From Isoetes taiwanensis (taxonomy: Eukaryota > Streptophyta > Lycopodiopsida > Isoetales > Isoetaceae), in the NCBI GenBank assembly GCA_021234155.1, contig JAJEKV010000025.1, positions 7,952,531 through 8,016,530 on the forward strand: 64,000 nucleotides of DNA. The letters run 5' to 3'. The notes below the pieces were generated by a model that was not told the DNA's origin, ran no database searches, and was given only the letters and a program-made list of their open reading frames with translations. Below, in pieces: positions 33,203 through 45,447 of the stretch. Position 1 is the stretch's first letter; each line of letters opens with the position of its first letter. The position numbers were made by a program, and so were the translations under genes.

Positions 33203-35155
33203 TCATGTGGTAGCTTCTTGATGGTCAGAGTTTTGAGGAGGTGCCAGTGGCCTAGATTCTGGCAATTCACGGACACGGCAATTGGCAAGAATATTGCAGC
33301 AATCAATCATGCAGGGCCGGTGATCTTGGTCTAAATGGCAGCAAATAAGGCCAAGATGAAGAACACAAAGGATCTCTTGTGGATCAAACAACCCGTTTAA
33401 ATGAGGGTCAACACTATCTAGTATTCTTCTTCCAGCTTCAACATGATCCCAAAGCAGATCTAACAGTGATTTTCCATTTGCTAAGACAGCTCTACCACAA
33501 GCCATTTCAAGAAGCAAAATACCAAAACTATAGACATCAGACTTCAAGGTTGCCAATCCGTTGGATTTTATCTCAGGAGCAATATACCCAGCTGTTCCAA
33601 CAAAAGACATGTGCTGCTGATCTTCGCCAGACCTAATAGCTTTTGCAAGACCAAAATCTCCTAAACGAGGAATCAGATTATGGTCTAGAAGAACATTTGC
33701 TGCCTTCACATCTCTGTGAACTATGCCTTTGCCATGCACATAGGCAAGTGCCTCTGCAACCCCCTTCAATATCTCGAACCTACACTTCCATGGCAGCAAC
33801 CCTGTATTTGAAAACAGAAGCTTGTCTAGACTGCCGTTACTCATGTATTCATAAACTATATATATAACTCTGTTGTAAAGGCACCATCCTCTAAGTTTAA
33901 TCAAGTATTTGTGAGTGATTTGTCCTATACTAGAGAGTTCTGCCAAAAATTCCATTGGCCCTTGATTTGAATATTCTTTCAGAGCTTTCACTGCTACAAT
34001 AGATCCATCTTGCATTGTTCCTTTGTATACATGTCCAAATGCTCCTCTTCCTAGAACAAGTTGTTCATCAAAGTTATTAGTGGCCTGACACAACACTTCA
34101 TAGCTGATCTGCTGGGGTGATGGAGGCCGAGGCTGAGACTGAGGCGGAGGCGGAGGCGGAGGCGGAGGATGAGGCGGGTTGCTATGATGCACAATAAGTG
34201 CAATTATGATGGCCAGAGCAATTACAGAAAAAATGGAAGCAAGGACTTCTTTGCAATGCCACCTAGTGCATGAATTACCATGATGAACTGGAGATGGTGA
34301 AATGAAAGGGGGGGAAGAGGATGGGGAAATGGAAGGCGAAGGGGACGAGTATGGGGATGGTGATGGGGATGGAGGCAAAGAATTTGCTGTAAGTTGTGAG
34401 ATGCCAGGCAATGAGAAATCCCATGCACAAATCCTGTGTTCTGCTTTATCAAGCCCTGTAGAGGCACTGATACCCATCTCAATCACAGTGTAATTCTCAA
34501 GCATACTTGCAAGATCAAAGGTGTATGTAAATATTGGATCACTAGGCTTTTGAGAGGAATTTGCAAGCCTCACTGACAGCAACTTAGTAGAATTCTTATA
34601 ATCAATCCATGCACTCAACGTGGAGTTTGACTGGAAACTTAGATTTGCGTACGAACCTACAAGACATAAGGTCTTTTCTGATACCAGACTATTTAGATCC
34701 ACTCCTATATGATCACAGGACGGATCTTGCAGATCAGAGTTAGGATATGAATCAAACTCAACTGCAAATAATGGGCTTGTCAAATTTTCTGCGCAGTTGT
34801 TTATCAAACCAAGGCATTCATCGGCGAAAGTTTCAGCCAAATGGTTGTGTGCAGGAGTAAGGAAAAAGGCTATCCCTTCCCCAGAAGATGTTCCAAAACT
34901 AAGCATCTGGAAGACGAAGTAAGTGCTAAATGATATGTCGGATAGAGTGCCAGACATGTTAGCATAAATTAGGCCTTTGCTGTGACTAGAAAGGGAAGTT
35001 AGTACCACACATCCTTGATCGTCTAGAGTTGCACCATAGTCCAAAAGCATATCTGCATTTTTGAAGCCCTTCAAAGGAACGGAAATGGAGAATCCTTGGG
35101 CTCCTATCAAGGTAATTAGTGTAGTTGCAAATACAATGAAGAGAAGATGCGACAT
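33203..35155 (-). CDS. L-type lectin-domain receptor-like kinase (intact, intronless)
   Basis: 650 residues from the ATG at 35155; the frame stays open 43 codons further upstream, but that stretch lies upstream of the TATA box and lacks a signal peptide. Order: signal peptide (MSHLLFIVFATTLITLIGAQG, residues 1-21 without the last G split), legume-lectin domain to about residue 265 (EGIAFFL; FAVEFDSYPNSDLQDP; HIGVDLNSLVS; ICAWDFSL), a Ser/Pro-rich linker, a transmembrane helix (VLASIFSVIALAIIIALIV), a Pro-rich juxtamembrane stretch encoded by GGCGGA repeats, and a kinase with GRGAFGHVYKG, VAVKAL, HRDVKAANVLLD, DFGLAK, GTAGYIAPE and DVYSFGILLLE. All catalytic residues are present, so an active RD kinase is expected at the plasma membrane. 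Typical family length is 650-700. Ligand unknown. A broken 3' copy is at 1590-2585. Confidence 0.96.
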   Translation of the reverse strand: MSHLLFIVFATTLITLIGAQGFSISVPLKGFKNADMLLDYGATLDDQGCVVLTSLSSHSKGLIYANMSGTLSDISFSTYFVFQMLSFGTSSGEGIAFFLTPAHNHLAETFADECLGLINNCAENLTSPLFAVEFDSYPNSDLQDPSCDHIGVDLNSLVSEKTLCLVGSYANLSFQSNSTLSAWIDYKNSTKLLSVRLANSSQKPSDPIFTYTFDLASMLENYTVIEMGISASTGLDKAEHRICAWDFSLPGISQLTANSLPPSPSPSPYSSPSPSISPSSSPPFISPSPVHHGNSCTRWHCKEVLASIFSVIALAIIIALIVHHSNPPHPPPPPPPPPQSQPRPPSPQQISYEVLCQATNNFDEQLVLGRGAFGHVYKGTMQDGSIVAVKALKEYSNQGPMEFLAELSSIGQITHKYLIKLRGWCLYNRVIYIVYEYMSNGSLDKLLFSNTGLLPWKCRFEILKGVAEALAYVHGKGIVHRDVKAANVLLDHNLIPRLGDFGLAKAIRSGEDQQHMSFVGTAGYIAPEIKSNGLATLKSDVYSFGILLLEMACGRAVLANGKSLLDLLWDHVEAGRRILDSVDPHLNGLFDPQEILCVLHLGLICCHLDQDHRPCMIDCCNILANCRVRELPESRPLAPPQNSDHQEATT

Positions 35156-35190
35156 TTTTCTATATGAAGAAAAGCAGTTGTGAATACCAA

Positions 35191-35198
35191 TATATATA
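35191..35198 (-). promoter_or_regulatory. TATA box of the lectin receptor kinase
   Basis: The minus strand reads CCTATATATATTGG here, about 36-43 bases before the ATG at 35155. This implies a very short leader and supports choosing that ATG over the upstream in-frame one at 35284. Confidence 0.6.
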
Positions 35199-35284
35199 GG
35201 CCAAGCCTGTTTAAACGCCATCATGTGTCCACCAACGTAAAAGATGATTTTTGAGACATGCTTGTTAAGCTGATACTCATACAA

Positions 35285-35711
35285 CCTGGCTTTGGACGAG
35301 TTGGCAAGTCATTGACTAAAGAACAATAAAGATAAAGCTTCACAAATACCCGATCAAAATATGATCCCACCATCTTGCATCATGAATAGTAACAAACTGC
35401 ATCTTGCCCCATGACAAGCAATTATGCCTGGCTTCGGACTCGGGCAACAGACCAATATACAATTTTCTGCACCTATTCACTGGGGCCAGCCCTCGGACTA
35501 ATCCGACTGTGGGTCGATTGGGTCAAAATGTGAAAAAAATAAAAAATAATTCCCCTTTTTTATTGTTGCATCCCATGGGCACCAAGAATGCTGGAACAGA
35601 GGATTTTGGAGCAAAATGGCACTGCCAAATCCTTTCCTGAGCATTCCAACTCTTTGTTTTAGTGCAAGAATGGGCAAACCGTAGCTAACTCGTGGTCGTG
35701 TAAACTTACTT

Positions 35712-35751
<40 letters not shown>

Positions 35752-37500
35752 TAAGGTAAAATACAATCGAAGAGTACTCTGCTAGCTCCCATCCTGGTCG
35801 TTCTTCTTTCTTATGCTTATTCTTCAATCATTCTTATGTCCTTTCTTATCCTCTGCTGCAGTAAAGATCAGAGCTTGCATCAGCTAAATCGACTAGCAGA
35901 GCATTGGCCTGCAAACTCCACAGTCCATAGTAGCAGAGCATCGATTGTCTATCACTTGCTTCTCCTTCAAGTATTCAAGCTCACACTCAAATTCTTTGAC
36001 GGCTTCCAAGACCAGAAATCCCTCCTCCGATTTAGGTCTGTACTTAAGTCATGTTTAATTTAAGAACTACTATTATACAGTAAGAGAACTATCAGCATAG
36101 TTGGATTGCAGTTGCACTTGAACTGGAGCAAAAAGTCTCCTTTTTTTCAGGATTTAATTAATTGGAGAGAATAACACAATTTTGAGAATTTCAAACACAG
36201 CTAATTTTCTCAAGCACAAATACTTTCACCTACTTCTTTAGTCCAAGATACATGAGGTCGCATGATACATATATCCATACAAATTATGCATTATACTTGT
36301 ACGTGTACATGATACTTGTACGTGCTCAATAATGGCACTACAATGTACACCAATAATTCACATCAATAATTTTACTTGACTATAAGAGCAACTCCATTCG
36401 GTGGTAAAGGTCATAATCTCCCATGGCCTATTTGCCTACTCGTCCAGAGCAAATTGAGACCATCAAGTGCTCCATGAGCTACAATGATCTTGTTGGTTGC
36501 ATAATAAAAGGTATTCATCTTGATCCCTATCCAAAGCTAATTGATATGGAGCAAGCACGGGGAGTGGTCCACGGCAAATGGGTTGGAATTATGGCAAATA
36601 CTATGTAAATGTTATTCCTAAGGCCACCTAATAATATAAAGGGGCATAGGATAACATAGCATTTGAATGTAAGGAACCATTGATATTTATGGACGGGGTC
36701 GAGGCACTATCATTGGGATGGTTATTGGTTGAGAAAAAGATCATAGATAATGTCTCATATGATAAGTCATATAATCTAATTAAAGGCAAGGAGATATTTT
36801 GGGAAAAAAGGCAACTGCCTGCTAAAAAAGGCTAAAGTCGCAGAGAGATCTATAAATAGAACCGAAACTTCAGTTGAACATATCTCCGCGACCAGAGCTC
36901 CGATTGAGACGATCTTTACCTCATTGGAACCGGCTTGGAGTCTAGTTTCCGATTTAGAGTGGCACATTCTGTAGTTCATCCGGAGGAGAGAGTACTGGCC
37001 GAAAAGGTGACAAGGGGTCACAGATCACTACCATAGCGACTTCACAGATCTGCAATTGTTTTTATGGCGTGTGGCTACTTGGAGTAGCTAGATTAGCCTG
37101 GAAGGCCAATAAACCAGATGCCATGGCTTTGTATTTGCTATAGAGCACTTGCGTTTTGCCATAACCCAGTGGATCCGGTTGGGTGGTTAATGGTGCTGCC
37201 ATATCACTTATCCATGAATAAAGTTTACTTAGTCCAGTGTTCTATCATTTCATTATGGTTCTATGATTCTGTATTGTTACAACTTCCCAAATATACATGA
37301 ATTGTATCACTAATGGTGCTGAGATTCATTGCCTCGGGCTAACTCGTGTTGTGATCCACCTTATTTGGATTCCTGAGCGCGAGATCTATGAGCTGAATGC
37401 CATCACCTCAGCAGGTAGCGATGATTTGTGCACCTATTAAGGATATAATGATGTAAGCACTTATAAAATATGTAAGGATGTATAAGCATAATGAATATTA
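35285..37500. other. Unrecognised intergenic DNA with poly(T) run
   Basis: Contains a run of 31 T at 35715-35745, which could be the tail of a minus-strand retroposed sequence. Small frames (35836-36063, 36423-36608) show no family. The minus-strand content at 36780-37020 is not recognised either. Confidence 0.45.
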
Positions 37501-38181
37501 TGAAGTGGTGTTCTCATTGAGCTTTGTAAAACATTGAGTACAAATGGATCCCTCACTAGGGATAGATAAATTTGAAAATATGAACTTTAAATGCTTCGAA
37601 ACTAGACAATCATCGAGAGCATGATGAAACTGAAGAATACAACATAAAAAATGGTTTAATCCGCCACTTGATTGATGCAAAGGTGAGACGATCCGGTGAC
37701 TGCTCCTCACGCCCCCACGCACTATGGCAACCACAAAGCCTTAACCAATCCTGCAGAATCAAGGCTGAAAGAAAAATGATTCGTCAATGAGTTAGATGCC
37801 ATAGGCAAGAAGACTCGGAGGCTCCAGGGCCACGCCGAGAAAGAAACAACAGCCGACCAATCGGGAACCGTCCGCGGAATGACCATCGCGAGAAAAACAA
37901 CCGATTAGTGCTGCCTCGGAGGCTATAGTGCCACGCCGAGAAAAAACAATAAATATGATCTCGGAGGCAACAGCGCCACGCCGAGAGAAAACATGAATAA
38001 TAAATATTGACTCAGAGGCTACAAAGCCACATGAGAGAAAACATGAATGAATAAATAAAATACTAGTGCCATGCCGAGAAAGAGTAAACCAATAAGTATG
38101 TCTCAATCGAGTAAGATGAATCACAACCAAAACACTAGACCCTCTGAAAACCACAGATACAAGTCCAGAGGGAGGGGGGCG

Positions 38182-38341
38182 GGAAACTTGTAGAGGCAAA
38201 AGGGAAAGAATGAAAAGGAGCTCAAGAGAACGCCGATGAGCGAAAAAGAAAAATGAAGTAGTATAAATAGGAGAGGCGAGGAAGGGCGTCCCCATCCAAG
38301 GAATGCCGGTTCTATTGCTATCGCAATAGAACCGTGGCATT
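38182..38341 (-). repeat. 160-bp direct repeat, left copy, with TATA-like box
   Basis: Nearly identical to 43523-43682. On the minus strand it reads hairpin, then TATTTATA (38262-38269), then a pyrimidine-rich leader, so it looks like a promoter of a leftward transcript, for example from an LTR-like or terminal repeat. Homology starts at GGAAACTTG and stops after GTGGCATT. Confidence 0.85.
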
Positions 38342-38353
38342 CCTAGGATGGGT
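38290..38353. repeat. Long near-perfect hairpin
   Basis: The left arm 38290-38318 and right arm 38323-38353 pair with a 4-base loop (TATC). The inner 11 bp (GGTTCTATTGC) are perfect, then a short interruption, then GGAATGCC/GGCATTCC and CCCATCC/GGATGGG. The right copy at 43631-43682 keeps only the inner part. Confidence 0.88.
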
Positions 38354-38399
38354 CCTAAGATACAAACAAGTGGCCGATAGAAGAGGAATCTACATCAAG

Positions 38400-41300
38400 A
38401 AGCATGAAGCAAACTAGGCTGACTGGAGAAAAGGATGAAGCCGAAACAAAAACTGGGAAAATTGATAAAACACGATGACCCTAATCGAACAAGTGAAAGA
38501 GATAAACAAGGAAGAAATGGCTAAGCAAGGCCGACAGACAAACAAGGATAAAATCAGATAAAAAAGGGTATATGGACACCAACCGAGCAAAGAAAATCAA
38601 GGCGAATCAAGAGGAAAAACAAAGGAGACAAGACAAGACAAAGACAATCAAGGGGTCAAATGATGAAAAAAAAAAGGATAAACAAGAAACTGAAGAACTG
38701 GATACACAGAGAAACGAGCCTAAGGCAATTCAAGAGCTTAACGAAGGAAAAAGAGAAAATAAGGAACACGGAGGAATATGAAAAACGAACTAAGAAAAAT
38801 TATGAGGTGAGATGACCAAAAGAAAGAGACAGGGCAAATGCCCCTAAAATTAGTAACGCAGGCAAGCCACCAGAAAGAACAAATTTGAACTTCAACCTCG
38901 GCATGCATAGATACCAAAGGAGCAAATGAACCCAGGCGAAGAAGAGGTGAGGAGAGGGACATGACAGACAAAAAAGGACTAGAAGAACTAAGATGAAGCA
39001 AAAGTAATTAAGGTGATGTTAGGATTTATACATAGACCAAGGAGAAAAAATGAAACTAAGAAAATATGGAGCAAAGGAACCGAGAGAATATGAGCAAAAA
39101 TGAACCAAACAAAGAATTAACTGAGAAACCAACACTACAACAACTAGAACGAACTCGGAAAAAAGAATAACAAAAATTAAACGAGAACTACCAAAAGGAC
39201 AAATACAAAGAACGACCCATAAGAGAACAACAGATGATAAAGGAAAGGAACTAAAGATATGTGGAAAAAACAGAGAAAAATGGACTCACAAGAGCAAATG
39301 AATTTTAATATGCAGAGCAGAAGACTATATGGAATGACAAGAATGAAGAGGCAAGGAAGAAAATGAAGTGAAAAGGAATGAAGGGACAAGATGCAAAGGC
39401 AAATCCAGAGGAAGCAAAAAGGCACGGCAGGAAAGGGGTAAAAAGTGGTAAACAAGAATAAACAACGAAAACAGAACAGATGGCTGAATGAGACTGGGAG
39501 AGAGCATTTATGAAAAACTAATTAAATGAAAAGAGAAAAAGAAACAACAGGAGTCAATGGATCCAAAGGGGCTAATAAGAGGGCAGTCGAACAATTGGAT
39601 TAAATAGAATGGGCACAACAAGGAAATACCAAACTGTGGATATCAGACAGAAAGAGTGAGGGGGGAAGGGAGGGACACAAGAGGATATGATACTAAACCA
39701 AAGAACTGATGAAACGACAAATTCAATAAATCCTACCACATCAAAATACTATGAAACTAAAGCCCAACATATCAATATCTCAAAAATGAACAATGGGTTT
39801 ATGTTAGCAAAGGAAGTAAAGGAAAAATACTAAACAGCAGTCGAGCAGAAGAAAAGCAACTAGATCAGCGAAATGAAACCATGACAAGATATTAAGGCAA
39901 AAATGACAGAGAAGACATTAAGGAACAACAAGACATTAAGGCAAAATGACAGAGAAGGAACAAGCAAAACAAAAAAGACAAGGACAAACGAAACAAAATT
40001 TAACTATTAACTAAATAAGACAGACCACAAACAAACAAATGGAACAAAATAGGAATAAGCAAGGACTAACTTAGAGAAGTTGAGCAAACGCCATAAACAG
40101 GTCAAATGACTAAAATGAACCGTAGAACCAATCGAATTAAAGGAGCAAGAAGCACAGAAATAACCAACTAAATTGCCAATAGAGATTTTAAGGGACGTTA
40201 TGAGCACATATCTCGGCCATGGCAAAAATGAGAAATGAAGCATAAATATTCAATGGAAATTGCAGATGGAAAAGAAATCTCAACGAAACAGGCACCTTAA
40301 CATAGCAAATAAATAAACGTATAAACATACATAGCCTATCAAGTTATATTGTGAGGAATAATCATGCTCTAGGACCAACTAGATTACATCGTACCAAGCA
40401 ATGGAAGAACACGGAAAAACAAGAGCTTAGGAATAAAAATGAAAATAGAAACCTGCAAAGAGCATGTAGCATGGGGAATCTGAGAGCTCAAAAGTTGGTT
40501 CACCTTTTAAAACCACGGGGAACCTAGAGAACGAATGGTTGAACGAGACTGGAGAGAGAGGAATTATGGGAATCAGAATAAATAGAAAGGGAATCAACAA
40601 ATAGATGCTAATGGGTCAAAAAGAGAGTAATGAGATGGTCGAGATGAAAAAGAGCAAACGGATCCAATAGAATGGGCAAATAGACAATATGGACAACGGG
40701 AATATATAAAGAGAAAGAGAGATGAAATATGACAACAATGAAGATGCACATGAGACTAAACGTTGGACCGAGAAAATCAGCAAAGACTACATCAACGAAA
40801 AACTGTGAGTCTAGAGACCAATATATAATCAACAAGAACAATGTACTTAGAGTTATCCAAATTACGAGACACTAATGCAAGTTATATATGGAATGCAAAA
40901 TGAAGGCTCATGAAAGCAATGGGATTAAAAAAGAAGCAACGGGGCAAGGAAAGGGCAGAGACTAAAAACCAAATTAAGCGGACCAATTAAAGGAATAAGT
41001 GGTATAGAGGATAGATAGATAGAAGTAGTATAGAAGAGGAACTACTGGAACAAACAAATGGAGTACATTGAAAGAACAAAGGAACGGGCACAATAGAACT
41101 AAAAAGAGAGTAAGTTGAAACTAGAAAAGCAAATGGACAAGTGACAAACAGAGCAATAGATTAGGGAATGGAACAGAATAGAACATTGTAGAAGGAACCA
41201 AGAATAGAGAAAAGAAACAAAGGAGCCTAAGATGACTGTATCGCTAGATCAACTCAAATATCGAAGTAATGTGCCTGTCCTACATATATGCCACCAGAAC

Positions 41301-43450
41301 AAATGCGCCAACTATGAACAAATGATATAAATTATTCAAAATGACTATAAGATCAGCATAATGGTTATAGAGACAGACTAGTCTCATCAGAACCGACGAA
41401 AAAGAAAAAGACTATAGCACCACCATGACTTAAAAAACAAAGTCACCAATTAAGAAGTACTAGCAATGCCTAAGATGCATCGGTTAATAACGCTTCATCG
41501 AGATCGCAAAACCAAGCGATGATACTGCAAAAGCTTGAGAGTGGATGTACATCTAACCATGCAAAATGCCCTGCAAAGGACTGGTACCTTGCACCTACTA
41601 CCTCAAGCCGCGATCTCCAAATAAATATAAAATACCTCGATTCGTGGAAAGTGAAGCTTTTCGGAGTACAACCAAGAGAACTCAACAATATCTCTAACAA
41701 AGAGACGATGGAAGATCCTCTTGGTATATGACATTGTATGGCCACATAGCTCCTGAAAAAACACTGCACTAAAAAGAAAACAATATCTACCATAAAGCGA
41801 AATCGGCAAATTTCGTCTATATTAAGTTGCAATAAATGTGGATCTATGGTACAAAACCCAACATATAATAACATGTTGTTCTAAAACACCATCAATATCA
41901 TTGGTAAGAAAGAAACTATTCATGAAGCAAAAGTTGGCACGAGACTATACTTACCCAGAGAAGGGGCATCAATGATGTCACTACACATACGAAAGAACCA
42001 AATCACCAAATTATCAACTTACAGGGATGCTTTAGAGATCCCAAAGCATTGACATACGAAATATCGCTTAGGATGTGTGCGCATCTATAAATGAATAAAG
42101 CTCGAGGAAATTTAGCATGCCCATCTTCCAAGGAGCACAAGTATACAATGCGCAATATCAGTGGAGAAAACCAAAGCAGAAAGAAAACATTAAGTCGAGA
42201 AACTTGGAGGGAACCAAACCTTGCAATCAGAGAGAGTGAAAACACGAGCAATCTAGCCACCACACTAAGATCAACTCGTTAGGCCAAAGTAAAACAACTT
42301 AATTAACTTGAAACTGGATACCTAGCGTCAGCGTCCCATGAACAAAGGAAAAGGCCGGCACCATTACCACTTGCTCTCAAACAAGACGAAACCAGAATTC
42401 CTTATTCTAATCCTCTATCGATGCCGCAAACCTCATAAACGAATGCAAAGTACTTCCATATGAAAAAATGAGTTGTGCTATAGTGCTCTATATGCCCCAG
42501 CATATGAAGATGTTCTAAAAGCCCAATTGTAAATGTTCAAAAAACTACTACGAGAACAAATGCAGACCTTATGGATAAGCCAAGCAAGAACATAGTACAA
42601 CAGGACAACATGTAATAAGAACCAAGGAAACAATTCGAAAACAAGAAATCATAAGTGGACAAATGAGGGACACGGTATCGCAGCCCTACTGAGAAAAATA
42701 AGGGGAACCGAACTCCCGCTATCCCCCTCAAGATATTATGACAGAGGCGGTGGATCGAACAAGACGGGGGGCTATACGATTTGCTATAAGTGGAGTTTGC
42801 CAAGAGAGCCAAGAGAAAACGATAGGGATAACAAGACAGGGATAGGGCAAACAACAGAAACAAGGGTCGGATTAGAATGGGAAAGCCACAAGCAACAGAG
42901 TCGGCCAAGAGTCGGCCAACACCAAACCCGACAGAAAACCGGCTATGGAGACACGATGCAAGCCAGAAAAAACTCCGCGGAAACTGGAAAATCGAAATGA
43001 TAGAGAGGAAATCGAACTCGTGACAGCCAGATCGATTTAAGAAAGAATGGAACAGAGCAATACGATTTGCTAGCAAGGAAAAGGCCGGCTCAAACCCGCC
43101 GTAACATTCCAGAAAAAGCGAGCCAAAAAACAAAATAGCTCAAGAAATCGCATGCATAAAAGGATGGAGAGGGGGAAAACCGCAGGAAGCAAAACGCAGC
43201 AGATCCAAACAAAAACTAAAAACAGGTCGGCCAAGGAAGGAAAAGAATCTCGAAGCAGAAACCACAAAGCAACCAGATGCACCCAAAACAAACCGAAAAA
43301 ATAGAAAAAGAGAAACTCACCGCTGAAGACGAATCTTGAAAACCAACCACAACCCGTTGCAGAGCCCGAAACTGGAAAACCAGTGTATAGCAAAGGACAA
43401 AAGGACCACAGATCCAGAGCCACCAACATACCCTGCAACCCGATTAACCT
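38400..43450. other. Purine-rich, gene-free 5-kb stretch
   Basis: The plus strand is dominated by A and G for about 5 kb (for example AAGGAAGAAATGG-type sequence), with short internal repeats such as GACATTAAGGCAAAA and ATGACAGAGAA near 39890-39960. ORFs on the minus strand are Phe/Leu/Ser-rich by-products of the bias. No gene, tRNA or transposase motif is seen. It is bracketed by the 160-bp direct repeats and may be the body of a non-coding element. Confidence 0.7.
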
Positions 43451-43522
43451 ATTGGATTCGATGCACTAATCTAGATGTGGAACTGGTAGGAGATAGTACG
43501 GCTTTGGTGATTGGTGAGAATA

Positions 43523-43682
43523 GGAAACTTGTAGAGGCAAAAGGGAAAGAATGAAAAGGAGCTCAAGAGAACGCCGATGAGCGAAAAAGAAAAATGAAGT
43601 AGTATAAATAGGAGAGGCGAGGAAGGGCGTCCCCATCCAAGGAATGTCGGTTCTATTGCTATCGCAATAGAACCGTGGCATT
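43523..43682 (-). repeat. 160-bp direct repeat, right copy
   Basis: Matches 38182-38341, including the TATA-like box and inner hairpin, and ends abruptly at GTGGCATT, where unrelated sequence leading into a transposase relic begins. Confidence 0.85.
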
Positions 43683-43785
43683 ATCTGATGTATCGAACCT
43701 GGGTAACTTGTTTAGTTGTCCTCGTCGCCTTCAGTTGCCTCTTTAGCCAGTAGTTTCTGCAGTTGTACACTTACATTTGCAGGGA

Positions 43786-45232
43786 TTATTGTGAACAATG
43801 GCTTGAGCTCAACTGACAACCATAGTCTATGGTTTTGAGAGGTTGATAGCGTGGTCTGTCATTAGAATTTGGTCTCCACTTTTTATGCCAGCAATCCCGA
43901 TATTGCTGAGCATATGTAGTACCTTTTCTAGCAACTGGCTCCCACCAAGACACAAGAACCTCTTCATAATGTGGAAGAGCCGGGTCTTGTACAGGGTCCT
44001 CTTCTGCATATGCCACCCATGCAGGACACGCATCCCCCGGCCTGACAACCAAGAACATGCCTTTCTGAACATCCTGGTATGCATTTTTAGGTTTATCCTT
44101 TGCAGGTCCCACGTAAGATGGGGGAGCATTGTATTCATAAACCATAATTGGATCTGCCTTGGCTAATGCTTCTTGTCTCGTTTGAGGCCAGAAGCTATGT
44201 ATTTCAGTATTGCCAGAGGGAACATCCCCTAGCACACGCATCAGATCAGACCAGTAGTCAATAACTTCATACATGTAAGAATTGGAACATGAGTTCACTC
44301 CAGCCCTAAAGATATTAGCCCAATGCATCATGTACTTTGCAATAGATGCCCTCAAAGCATCTATGTCCTTTAAGCTTGCATGCGGCTTCACAGACTTTGA
44401 AGAGCCAATCGGTATCATGGGTATACCATTGTCCACACTGATTTTGCTAGCTTCTCTAGCCTTAGTATCATTGTCTTGTTTTGGTCCATTTTATCATGTA
44501 TGGTAGTGAGGGCCTGCTCAGGGGAACGGTGCGACAATGCTCTCCAGGACCAGTAAAGACTTCTGCATGAGATCTGGGCTGTCATGTGGGACTTCCTCTC
44601 CATTTGCAACTCCCTTCTCTCCACTGGATCTCTTGTCTTTGCCATTTTCTCTTTTATGACAATGCATGTATTACACTTTGAAAATGCAATTCTTTTGGCT
44701 ATTGCTACCTCTGAATGGTATTCCTTCCATTCGCTCAAGAAAGAGGTGGAGGAACATGCTTTTCAGTCATGTCTATCACACTAGCATCAACCTCTAAATG
44801 TATGTCCTCCTTGGTCAAGACAGAAGGTAGCCTTTTGACATTCTCCCTCACACCATCGACTGTGATTTTGGATCTATGAGGCCTAGTTTCTGGATTCTCG
44901 TCTATGTACATAGATAGCACAGCGTTACCTGCCAGTGTATGAGATCTTATTTTCTTAGACCCCGTATTCCCATGCTCAGCTACTCTGTGACCACCCAAGA
45001 AAAATTTTCTCCACTTGTAGAACGTAGACTTTGGTATGCCGTAGGCCCTATGCCAAGCTTTCAAGCAAACTTCTTTATTATTTAATACGATTTTCTTGAC
45101 CTGCCCATTAACTGAACAAACATCTAGCATATTGTAAGCAAAGTTAGTCCTGTCAGTTGCTTTCATATTCCAATAGAATTTTCTCATTTGTATAATCTCA
45201 CTGGAAGAAAAGCTGGCACAACACCTCCTCAA
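43786..45232 (-). pseudogene. DDE-like transposase relic A (internally deleted)
   Basis: Minus-strand frames: 45232-44735 has a helix-turn-helix-like part (AYGIPKSTFYKWRKFFLGG, then RVAEHGNTGSKKIRSHT); 44738-44415 has FSKCNTCIVIKEKMAKTRDP, a helical ELQMERKSHM region and TTIHDKMDQNKT, whose Asp is a likely catalytic residue; 44436-43786 is a 217-codon C-terminal part (RAGVNSCSNSYMYEVIDYW, later WVAYAEEDPVQDPALPHYEE). The usual LDN..ENKN second catalytic block is missing, so a large internal part is lost between about 44430 and 44470. Non-functional. Confidence 0.72.
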
Positions 45233-45255
45233 GCAACAAAATGAATACTTGAAGT

Positions 45256-45447
45256 CTAAGACAGCACTGGCATGGTTTTCCTTTCATATTTAGTTGGGAG
45301 GGGAGGTGATCTCGGTGTTTGATTTACCATATTGTATGGCCTCTTCCCATGAGCTATTTCTGGCTTTATTGTATAGTGTTCCAGCTCTCTGTCCTCCTCG
45401 ACTACAGTCGTTATAAGCTTCGATACAGGGACGCTATCAACCAGCAT
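45256..45447 (-). CDS. Possible N-terminal exon of transposase relic A
   Basis: A 63-codon frame (SKLITTVVEEDRELEHYTIK then ARGKRPYNMV-like text ending PPLPTKYERKTMPVLS) immediately upstream on the same strand. It could be the N-terminus of relic A; no motif confirms it. Confidence 0.3.
   Translation of the reverse strand: MLVDSVPVSKLITTVVEEDRELEHYTIKPEIAHGKRPYNMVNQTPRSPPLPTKYERKTMPVLS

Larger units (their letters stand above)
31607..34194. repeat. Direct duplication, copy 2 (intact)
   Basis: Counterpart of 1-2585. This copy keeps the lectin-kinase frame open, so it is taken as the correct reading. It includes the start of the THADA fragment, the short repeat at 31964-32037, the 3' flank of the kinase and its kinase domain. 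Confidence 0.95.
37502..38360. repeat. Repeat block shared with 63.06-63.82 kb
   Basis: Starts GAAGTGGTGTTCTCATTGAG, as does 63108, and carries several CTCGGAGGC...GCCACGCCGAG units (37810-38090) also found near 63690-63800. It ends with 'TCCTAGGATGGGTCCT' and CAAGTGGCC, which in the 63-kb copy come before, not after, the GAAGTGGTG stretch. No coding frame is supported. Confidence 0.75.

Noticed and set aside
38400-43450. Several Phe/Leu/Ser-rich minus-strand membrane proteins
   Set aside because: The strand is pyrimidine-rich, which yields such open frames by chance; no conserved motif or start context is seen.
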